NCBI GenBank assembly: GCA_017938645.1
Contig: JAGBBE010000013.1
Location: forward strand, 1 to 12,220
Length of the DNA: 12,220 nucleotides
Origin: Clostridia bacterium
GTDB taxonomy: Bacteria; Bacillota_A; Clostridia; Christensenellales; Aristaeellaceae
Direction: 5' to 3'
The notes under the pieces: model-generated
The model's input: only the letters and a program-made list of their open reading frames with translations
Database searches by the model: none
Told to the model about the DNA's origin: nothing
Part shown: one piece after another, positions 7,392 to 12,220 of the stretch
Position numbering within the stretch: the stretch's first letter is position 1
Layout: the number at the start of each line of letters is the position of its first letter
Translations under genes and position numbers: made by a program

Positions 7392-7436
7392 CAGGCTACG
7401 GCCTGCAACGTTCATTCATGACGCAAAAAAGGCGTC
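7392..7436 (-). other. Small hairpins in the permease leader
   Basis: The leader between the predicted start of transcription (about 7464) and the coding region is roughly 110 bases. It contains a GACGC/GCGTC stem around an A/T-rich 7-base loop (7420-7436) and a CAGGC/GCCTG stem with a 4-base loop (7392-7405). Both stems have only five pairs. I do not recognise a known riboswitch fold. Confidence 0.3.
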
Positions 7437-7447
7437 TCCGTGTGAAT

Positions 7448-7461
7448 TTGTTCTGTAACAA
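7448..7461. promoter_or_regulatory. Candidate operator at the permease transcription start
   Basis: TTGTT (7448-7452) and AACAA (7457-7461) are inverted around CTGT, just downstream of the -10 box and next to the predicted transcription start. A repressor bound here would block initiation. GntR- or LacI-type regulation would be natural for a sugar-acid operon, but no regulator gene lies in the window. The half sites are short, so chance is a real alternative. Confidence 0.3.
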
Positions 7462-7470
7462 GTGTAAATC

Positions 7471-7499
7471 AGTATACCGGATTTCGGGAAAAATGTCAA
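7471..7499 (-). promoter_or_regulatory. Sigma-A type promoter of the GntP permease-glycerate kinase operon
   Basis: The minus strand shows a consensus -35 TTGACA (7494-7499), a 17-base spacer and TATACT (7471-7476), one base from the consensus -10. Transcription would start near 7464, leaving a leader of about 110 bases. This is among the best promoter matches in the window. Confidence 0.85.
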
Positions 7500-7552
7500 G
7501 AATGGGAGAAAAACAGCGAAACAAGCAAGAGCTTATCCCGCTAAACAGACGC

Positions 7553-7581
7553 AAAAAGGACTGCCGCTTTCACGGCAGTCC
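7553..7581 (-). terminator. Rho-independent terminator after the flavin reductase gene
   Basis: GGACTGCCG (7558-7566) and CGGCAGTCC (7573-7581) form a perfect 9-bp stem with a 6-base loop. Five Ts follow on the minus strand (plus-strand A tract 7553-7557). It starts 17 bases after the stop codon of the reductase gene. Confidence 0.88.
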
Positions 7582-7598
7582 CGGATATCGGGGATGGA

Positions 7599-9362
7599 TT
7601 ACTTCGCCAGAGCATCCTGCGCGGCGGCAGCACCGGCGCGGCGGCCCATGGTGGAGTACAGACCAAGGGAGGCGGCCAGGATGTAGTTCTCGTTGTAGAA
7701 GTAGCGGTTGCTGATTTCACCGGCAGCGTACAGGCCGGGGATCACGTCGCCAGCCTGCGTGGTGACGCGGCCGTCTTCGGTGGTGGTCACACCGCCGGCA
7801 GAACCGAAGGTGGTGGGATAGACCTTCACAGCATAGAAGGGAGCGGTGGTCAGGGGCTTGAGGAACATGGCGGGCTTGCCGAATTCGGCGTCTTCACCGG
7901 CAGCGGCAGCGGCGTTGTAGGCCTCGTAGGTCTTGACCAGCTGGTTGGTGTACACATGCATGTTCAGAGCCAGCTCTTCGATGGTTTCGCCCTTGGCAAT
8001 CACGCCCTCGGCAGCGCCGGCTTCCAGCGTGGCGTTCACGGCCTCGTCGGAGGAGTCGTAGATGTACCAGAAGGGAGCCTTGCCATTCTGAATCATGTCA
8101 GAAGCGGTGTGGTCCATCACGTCCCAGCCCGCAGCGGCGGCTTCGTTGCCAAAGCGCACGCCGTCAGCGTTCACGCCCAGCTGCGCATAGATGGCAAGAC
8201 CGGTGGCGTCACTCAGAGCGGGATCGAAGGTGGTGTTGAACAGGGGGGTGGCGAACACGTCGAAGGTGCCTGCGCCGGCTTCCAGAGCCATCAGGAAGCC
8301 CTCGCCGGTGTGGCTGACGGAGCTGGTGGGCACCAGACCCGCGCGGTGCAGCTTGGGGCTGTACTTGGCCACGAGTTCTTCGTTCTGGGAGATGCCGCCG
8401 GTGGCCATGACCACGGAGTCGGCCTTGAAGGTGATGATTTCATCGGCGGTCTCGGCCTTCACGCCAATCACAGCGCCGGTTTCGTCCTGCACAAGACCGG
8501 TAGCCTTGCACTCGAGGATGACCTTCACGCCGCGGGCTTCAACGGAGTCCTTCAGCATTGCAATCAGGCCGGAGCCGCCGCCGTTGGCCAGAGCCATGGG
8601 ATAGGCGGTGGACATGGCGTAGGGAGCGGGATCGAAAGCAACGTCGTTCTCGACCAGCCAGTCAACGGTCTTGCCGGTGTCAGCCAGCACGCCGGTGAGG
8701 CGGTCCCAGTCGGGATAGCCGCTTTCCACGCCGCTCTTCTCCTGACGGGCCTTCCAGTAGGCCAGCATGGAGTCGAGGTTGTCGGCTTCCATGGCGTCGT
8801 CCTCGAACAGCTCGGAGTCAACACTCACCAGGATGCCGCCGGCCAGCAGAGTGGTGCCGCCGGGCACGGCCATCTTGTCGATGATGATAACGTCAGCGCC
8901 GTTTTCCTTGGCGGACAGAGCAGCGGTCAGACCGGCAATACCGGCGCCAACCACGACCACGTCGGCGGTCTGCTCGGTTTCGGCCTTGGCGGTGGTCTCG
9001 GCGGCAGCGGGAGCCTTCAGGGCTTCCACGTCCAGACCGGCCTGAGCGGCGGCTTCTTCCACAGCGGCCAGAATGGCGTTGCTGGTCAGGGTCGCGCCGG
9101 ACACGGCGTCAACGGCCAGAGACTGCTTTTCGATGATGGCAGCGGGAACGGCCTCGAAAGCGGGATCGGACAGGCCGGGGGTTTCCTCGTGGGAAACAAC
9201 GGTGATGGCCTTGATCGCGCCGTCTTCAATGGCTACTTCCAGTACGACGGGATTGGCGCCCATGCCCTTGCCGGAACCGGTGTAGGTTTCCGCATAGGCA
9301 GGCAGTACCGCCATGCTCATCAGCATGCACAGGCACAGAACCAGAGATACGATTCTTTTCAT
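7599..9362 (-). CDS. Exported FMN/FAD-dependent reductase (flavocytochrome c / urocanate reductase superfamily)
   Basis: This 587-residue exported flavoprotein would reduce an unidentified external electron acceptor. Residues 1-24 form a Sec signal peptide ending AYA, with no lipobox Cys. Residues about 25-110 are an FMN-binding domain with DAVSGATLTS; Thr91 is the expected site of FMN attachment by an ApbE-type enzyme. An Ala/Glu/Thr-rich linker (about 111-132) leads to a FAD-binding reductase domain opening with VVVVGAGIAGLTAALSA and ending GLYAAGEISNRYFYNENY. Arg403 in GVRFGNE matches the proton-delivery Arg of fumarate reductases. The substrate-binding His and the Arg in 'HGANRLGG' of classical fumarate reductase are not evident: those regions read PTTFGSAGGV (516-525) and NRYFYNENYILAAS. 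Fumarate is therefore an unlikely substrate. There is no haem domain, and no electron-donor gene lies nearby. The ATG start has AGGAG 8 bases upstream (plus-strand 9371-9375). The gene appears monocistronic. Confidence 0.88.
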   Translation of the reverse strand: MKRIVSLVLCLCMLMSMAVLPAYAETYTGSGKGMGANPVVLEVAIEDGAIKAITVVSHEETPGLSDPAFEAVPAAIIEKQSLAVDAVSGATLTSNAILAAVEEAAAQAGLDVEALKAPAAAETTAKAETEQTADVVVVGAGIAGLTAALSAKENGADVIIIDKMAVPGGTTLLAGGILVSVDSELFEDDAMEADNLDSMLAYWKARQEKSGVESGYPDWDRLTGVLADTGKTVDWLVENDVAFDPAPYAMSTAYPMALANGGGSGLIAMLKDSVEARGVKVILECKATGLVQDETGAVIGVKAETADEIITFKADSVVMATGGISQNEELVAKYSPKLHRAGLVPTSSVSHTGEGFLMALEAGAGTFDVFATPLFNTTFDPALSDATGLAIYAQLGVNADGVRFGNEAAAAGWDVMDHTASDMIQNGKAPFWYIYDSSDEAVNATLEAGAAEGVIAKGETIEELALNMHVYTNQLVKTYEAYNAAAAAGEDAEFGKPAMFLKPLTTAPFYAVKVYPTTFGSAGGVTTTEDGRVTTQAGDVIPGLYAAGEISNRYFYNENYILAASLGLYSTMGRRAGAAAAQDALAK

Positions 9363-9409
9363 GGGGATTGCTCCTTTCGAGATTGATAGTTTTTTAACAA
9401 TCTATGGTT

Positions 9410-9438
9410 ATTATACAATAATTCCTGATGGGAGTAAA
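9410..9438 (-). promoter_or_regulatory. Promoter of the flavin reductase gene
   Basis: A perfect -10 TATAAT (9410-9415 on the minus strand) lies 17 bases from TTTACT (9433-9438), which matches the -35 consensus at four of six positions. The start would be near 9403, giving a 40-base leader. AGATTG (9380-9385) and CAATCT (9398-9403) are inverted copies between the start site and the ribosome site and could be a regulatory element. Confidence 0.75.
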
Positions 9439-9458
9439 TATTCTTTTACGGAAAAGAT

Positions 9459-9492
9459 CAAACCCTTCTCCACATAATCGGAGAAGGGTTTG
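9459..9492 (-). terminator. Terminator after the leucine-rich-repeat protein gene
   Basis: CAAACCCTTCTCC (9459-9471) and GGAGAAGGGTTTG (9480-9492) form a perfect 13-bp stem with an 8-base loop. The minus strand continues ATCTTTTCC, a short T tract. It begins 11 bases after the stop codon, the usual place for a terminator. Confidence 0.75.
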
Positions 9493-9503
9493 AAATGGAT
9501 TTC

Positions 9504-10703
9504 TCAGACGTGCTGCTTTTTGCGCAGGAGAATCATCATGCCGCTCACGCTCAGGCAAATGAGAGCAAGCCACAGGCCGAGGTTGGCTTCATCGCCGGTT
9601 TTGGGTGCGGTGGCCTGAGGAGCAGCGGGCAGGGGACGGGTTTCGTAGGCGCCGCAGTTGTTGAGGCAGTCTCTGCGTTCCTGGCCATTGTCGGAGTACC
9701 AGTCGCCGTAGGCGTGCTGCCGGGTTACGGCAAGGTCGGGGGAATTGATAAAGGAAAACGCCTCACACTGATTCCAGCTGCAGGGCACATGGATGGCTTC
9801 CAGATTGTTACACCATATAAATGCATCTTTGGATACCGAGGCGGGAACCCCCTTGAAGGTGACGCTTTTCAGAGAGGATGAACTAAATACATTTGCTGCC
9901 AATGAAGCCAGGCTGGCAGGAAAGGTTACCGTTTCAAGAGGAGCGTAAAAAAACGCCTGCAGGCCAATGGTTTCCAGCCCTTCAGAAAACACTACGCTCG
10001 TAAGATTCGGACAGGAAAAAGCACTTCCCTCAATCGTTCGAACAGAAGAAGGAATGGTAATGCTCCGGAGCGTTGATTGGGCGAAAGCCCCTTCTCCAAT
10101 GGTGGTTACAGTGCTGGGAATGGTGAAGGACGTCATGGCGGTATCTGAAAAAGCGGTTGAGCCGATCCGTGTAACGCCTTCGGGCAGAGTAACGGAACGT
10201 ACGTGTTCACATGTACCGACAGCATGAAGGAAATCATTGGGCACTTCGTTCAAACGCCCTTGGATAACGAGCGTCTCTATGCCGCTTTTGAAAAATACGC
10301 CATTTTCAAACGTATCCATATCCACGGTAAGGTCGAAGTTCTTGATCTGACAACCGTAAAATGCATGACTGCCCAGATAGGTGAGTGTACCGGGAATGTC
10401 AATGCGCTTCAGCGAACTGCAGCTCCAAAAGGCGTCCTCTCCAATACTGGCAACACTGGAAGGGAGGCTTACTTTCTCCAGAGCAGTATTATTTGTAAAG
10501 GCATCGTCTCCAATAGCCTTTACAGTCACGCCGCCAATGCTTGCGGGCACCTCCACGTCTGCAGCCGTGCCGGTGTATTTTGTAATGGTGCCGGTGATGG
10601 AATCAAAGGTAAAATCACTTTCCGGAGCAGGAGCGGCCGCAGCCGCGCCGACCAGCAGGCACAGTGCCAACGCAGCGACAAGAGTCAGAATCAAACGTTT
10701 CAT
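9504..10703 (-). CDS. Cell-wall-anchored BspA-like leucine-rich-repeat protein
   Basis: This 399-residue surface protein is probably involved in binding or adhesion; its partner is unknown. Residues 1-23 are a Sec signal peptide (MKRLILTLVAALALCLLVGA). Residues about 50-310 carry BspA/TpLRR-type (LRR_5) repeats built on 'L-x-x-I-x-I-P-x-x-V-x-x-I-G-x-x-A-F', for example LPSSVASIGEDAFWSC and IPSTVTTIGEGAFAQS. Residues 330-351 (HAYGDW through CLNNCG) resemble the 'H-x-Y-x-x-W...C-x-x-C-G' module of other clostridial surface proteins, here with three residues between the Cys. The C-terminus has a variant sortase signal, PKTG (367-370) then Asp, a hydrophobic helix and the basic tail RKKQHV. I start at the ATG at 10701-10703 because it opens directly into the signal peptide. 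The frame continues 79 codons upstream, but that stretch crosses the promoter and the previous gene's terminator. The G-run before the start (see 10716-10723) replaces a normal ribosome site. Confidence 0.87.
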   Translation of the reverse strand: MKRLILTLVAALALCLLVGAAAAAPAPESDFTFDSITGTITKYTGTAADVEVPASIGGVTVKAIGDDAFTNNTALEKVSLPSSVASIGEDAFWSCSSLKRIDIPGTLTYLGSHAFYGCQIKNFDLTVDMDTFENGVFFKSGIETLVIQGRLNEVPNDFLHAVGTCEHVRSVTLPEGVTRIGSTAFSDTAMTSFTIPSTVTTIGEGAFAQSTLRSITIPSSVRTIEGSAFSCPNLTSVVFSEGLETIGLQAFFYAPLETVTFPASLASLAANVFSSSSLKSVTFKGVPASVSKDAFIWCNNLEAIHVPCSWNQCEAFSFINSPDLAVTRQHAYGDWYSDNGQERRDCLNNCGAYETRPLPAAPQATAPKTGDEANLGLWLALICLSVSGMMILLRKKQHV

Positions 10704-10715
10704 AACTATGAGGAA

Positions 10716-10723
10716 CCCCCCCC
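10716..10723 (-). promoter_or_regulatory. Eight-G tract in place of a normal ribosome binding site
   Basis: The minus-strand message carries eight consecutive Gs that end 12 bases before the ATG of the surface-protein gene. No AGGAGG-like sequence lies closer. The run can pair with the anti-Shine-Dalgarno sequence through G-C and G-U pairs, so it may serve as the ribosome site at a longer than usual distance. Homopolymers of this length are prone to slippage. Confidence 0.45.
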
Positions 10724-10773
10724 ATTCATAGAGGCGCCGCATAGACGCCATTTTTTGTACCGAACACAGATTC

Positions 10774-10802
10774 AATGTAAAACAGGAAATGCAATTTGTC
10801 AA
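10774..10802 (-). promoter_or_regulatory. Promoter of the leucine-rich-repeat protein gene
   Basis: A consensus -35 TTGACA (10797-10802 on the minus strand) is followed after 17 bases by TACATT (10774-10779), four of six matches to the -10 consensus. Transcription would start near 10767, giving a leader of about 64 bases that contains the G tract. The promoter begins about 11 bases beyond the terminator of the upstream operon, so the gene is independently transcribed. Confidence 0.7.
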
Positions 10803-10812
10803 TCTTTTTTTG

Positions 10813-10847
10813 AAAAAGCCGCTGCACCGTAAATCGGCGCAGCGGCT
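10813..10847 (-). terminator. Rho-independent terminator after the ABC-F/DUF1653 pair
   Basis: AGCCGCTGC (10817-10825) pairs with GCAGCGGCT (10839-10847). An inner CCG/CGG pairing follows across one mismatch, with a 5-base loop. The minus strand continues with Ts directly from the stem (plus-strand A tract 10813-10817). It begins 11 bases after the DUF1653 stop codon. Confidence 0.85.
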
Positions 10848-10858
10848 GAAAAAAAGCA

Positions 10859-11071
10859 TTATTTCTCTGCGATGAATCTCGGCCCGCAGTAGCCGTCCCG
10901 CTCCACTTGCTCGTTCCACATGGACAGCGGACGCACCCACACGCCGCCCTCACCGTAGAGCGCACGGTAGACGACCATGGGCTCCAGTGTTTCGGAATGG
11001 GTGGCGACTGCGATTACCTCGTAGCGGTTGCCCTTGAAATGGCGGTAGACGCCGGGCTTTACATCGCTCAT
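10859..11071 (-). CDS. DUF1653 domain protein
   Basis: This 70-residue protein consists almost wholly of the DUF1653 domain. The recognisable core is PGVYRHFKGNRYEVIAVATH, then SETLEPMVVYRALYGEGGVW and VRPLSMWNEQV. This family of small bacterial proteins has no established function. I place the start at the ATG at 11069-11071, which overlaps the TGA of the ABC-F gene as ATGA. AAGGA lies a few bases upstream inside that gene. A GTG six codons earlier (11087-11089) is also in frame but has less support. The overlap implies that translation is coupled to the ABC-F gene. Genes of this family turn up in many unrelated settings, so the pairing is weak evidence of joint function. Confidence 0.9.
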   Translation of the reverse strand: MSDVKPGVYRHFKGNRYEVIAVATHSETLEPMVVYRALYGEGGVWVRPLSMWNEQVERDGYCGPRFIAEK

Positions 11072-12220
11072 ACGCGTTCCTTCTTCCACTCCACAAAGTC
11101 GTCGTAGCTGCCTTCGTAGTCGAGGATGCCGCCCTTTTCCAGCGGGAACTCGATGATGCGGTTGGCCACTTCATCGATGAACTGGTGGTCATGCACGGCA
11201 AAGAACAGGTTGCCCGGGTAGGCCTGCAGGCCGTTGGACAGGGCGGTGATGCTTTCGAGGTCGAGGTGGTCGGTGGGCTGGTCCAGAAGCAGCGCATTGG
11301 CCTTGGAGAGCATGAGGCGGCTGAGCATGCAGCGCACCTTCTCGCCGCCGGAGAGGACCTTGGCGGGCTTGTAGACGTCGTCGCCGCTAAAGAGCATGCG
11401 GCCCAGGAAGCCGCGCAGATAGGTTTCGGTGGTATCGAAGGAGAACTGGGCCAGCCACTCGATGAGGTCGCCGTCGAAGCCTTCGAAGAAGCGGGTGTTG
11501 TCCTTGGGGAAGTAGCTCTGGGTAATGGTCACGCCCCACTTGAAGCTGCCTTCATCGGGGTTGAGCTCGCCCACGAGGATGCGCATCAGCGCCGTCACGC
11601 CGGCTTCGTTGTCGCCGACGAAGGCGATCTTGTCGCCCTTCTTCACGGTGAAGGACACATTATCCAGCACTTTCACGCCGTCGATGGTCTTGCTGAGGCC
11701 GTCCACGGTGAGGATGTCCTTGCCGGCCTCTCGCTCGGGCTCAAAGCCGACAAAGGGATACTTGCGGCTGGAGGCGGGAATCTGCTCCAGCTGCAGGCTG
11801 TCGAGCACCTTCTTGCGGCTGGTGGCCTGGCGGGACTTCGATTTGTTGGCGGCGAAGCGGCGGATGAACTCCTGCAGGTCGCGGATTTTCTCTTCGCGCT
11901 TCTTGTTCTGGTTGCGCATGAGGGTCTGCATCATGGCGGAGGTTTCGTACCAGAAGTCGTAGTTGCCGGCGTACATGCGGCAGGCCTGGTGGTCGACGTC
12001 CACGATGTTGGTGCAGACTGCGTTGAGGAAGTGACGGTCATGGCTGACCTCGATGACGATGGCGTCGCAGTCCACCAGGAAGTCCTCCAGCCACACGGTG
12101 GATTCCACGTCCGGACCGTTGGTGGGCTCGTCCAGCAGGATGATGGAGGGATGGCCGAACAGCGCCTGCGCCAGAAGCACCTTCAGCTTCTGACGGCCGT
12201 CGAGGGATTCCATCTGGTTA
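11068..12220 (-). CDS. ABC-F family ATPase, C-terminal two thirds (5' end outside window)
   Basis: This is a ribosome-associated ABC-F ATPase of the YbiT/YkpA-like group, which acts in translation rather than transport. The visible 383 residues run from the signature of the first ATPase domain to the C-terminus; the N-terminus and first Walker A are missing. The frame is open at the window edge. Seen in order are LDGRQKLKVLLAQALFG, Walker B ILLDEPTNGPD and SHDRHF. A charged inter-domain linker (about 11760-11920), which contacts tRNA in this family, follows. The second domain has GDNEAGVTALM at the Walker A position, then RGFLGRMLFSG, signature LSGGEKVRCMLSRLMLS, LLLDQPTDHLD and VHDHQF. Several catalytic positions differ from canonical: LSGGQ reads LDGRQ (12190-12204), the Walker A Lys is Val (codon 11596-11598), and the second catalytic Glu is Gln (codon 11278-11280). 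The frame is intact, so this is not an obvious pseudogene. It ends by overlapping DUF1653. Confidence 0.9.
   Translation of the reverse strand, partial: NQMESLDGRQKLKVLLAQALFGHPSIILLDEPTNGPDVESTVWLEDFLVDCDAIVIEVSHDRHFLNAVCTNIVDVDHQACRMYAGNYDFWYETSAMMQTLMRNQNKKREEKIRDLQEFIRRFAANKSKSRQATSRKKVLDSLQLEQIPASSRKYPFVGFEPEREAGKDILTVDGLSKTIDGVKVLDNVSFTVKKGDKIAFVGDNEAGVTALMRILVGELNPDEGSFKWGVTITQSYFPKDNTRFFEGFDGDLIEWLAQFSFDTTETYLRGFLGRMLFSGDDVYKPAKVLSGGEKVRCMLSRLMLSKANALLLDQPTDHLDLESITALSNGLQAYPGNLFFAVHDHQFIDEVANRIIEFPLEKGGILDYEGSYDDFVEWKKERV

Noticed and set aside
1252..9386. Very long plus-strand open frames (for example 1252-2298, 2628-4277, 4771-5970, 6130-7458, 7956-9386)
   Set aside because: They lie antisense to genes with clear family motifs. 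Their translations are rich in His, Gln, Arg, Gly and Ala with no recognisable domain. They arise from the third-position GC bias of the real minus-strand genes.
10704..10940. A 79-codon upstream extension of the leucine-rich-repeat protein
   Set aside because: The extension crosses a good promoter and the terminator of the previous gene, and it would bury the signal peptide inside the protein.
1..12220. CRISPR arrays, rRNA genes, prophage or defence genes
   Set aside because: I saw no regularly spaced direct repeats, rRNA-like sequence, phage structural genes or recognisable defence proteins on either strand.

Overview
The window looks like chromosome from a moderately GC-rich, Gram-positive, anaerobic member of the Clostridia, probably a gut or similar host-associated lineage. 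This is inferred from four things. Most genes have strong Shine-Dalgarno sequences. Secreted proteins have Sec signal peptides, and one ends in a PKTGD-type sortase signal. A sugar-type ABC importer has no ATPase gene beside it, as is common in Firmicutes. A GntP permease sits beside a glycerate kinase, next to an exported flavin reductase. No species can be named from the sequence alone. Every confident gene is on the minus strand, so transcription runs from right to left. No gene-free stretch exceeds 300 bases.

Layout from left to right. Bases 1-240 hold what looks like the end of an insertion sequence: a transposase-like C-terminus on the plus strand and a tight series of hairpins. Bases 295-1371 hold an AT-rich acyltransferase-3 membrane protein whose composition is clearly unlike its neighbours. 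Bases 1528-4526 are a compact three-gene operon for a CUT1-type (carbohydrate) ABC importer: binding protein, then two permeases, with an overlapping junction between the permeases. A paired-hairpin repeat and a strong terminator separate it from the next operon.

Bases 4684-7350 form a two-gene operon, a GntP-family permease followed by a type II glycerate kinase. It has a near-consensus promoter, a candidate operator at the transcription start and a terminator. Together the two proteins would import a small sugar acid, most simply D-glycerate, and phosphorylate it for glycolysis. Bases 7599-9362 encode a Sec-exported FMN/FAD reductase of the fumarate/urocanate reductase superfamily with its own promoter and terminator. 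The substrate-binding residues expected for fumarate appear to be missing, so its electron acceptor is unknown.

Bases 9504-10703 encode a BspA-like leucine-rich-repeat surface protein with a sortase signal. It also has its own promoter and terminator, plus an eight-base homopolymer just before the start codon. Bases 10859-12220 hold a short DUF1653 protein, translationally coupled to an ABC-F ATPase whose 5' part lies outside the window. The ABC-F protein has unusual substitutions in several ATPase motifs.

The strongest leads for follow-up are the flavin reductase of unknown acceptor, the degenerate ABC-F protein, the structured insertion-sequence end and the homopolymer before the surface-protein gene. 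I do not see a clear-cut new multi-gene system such as a defence island.
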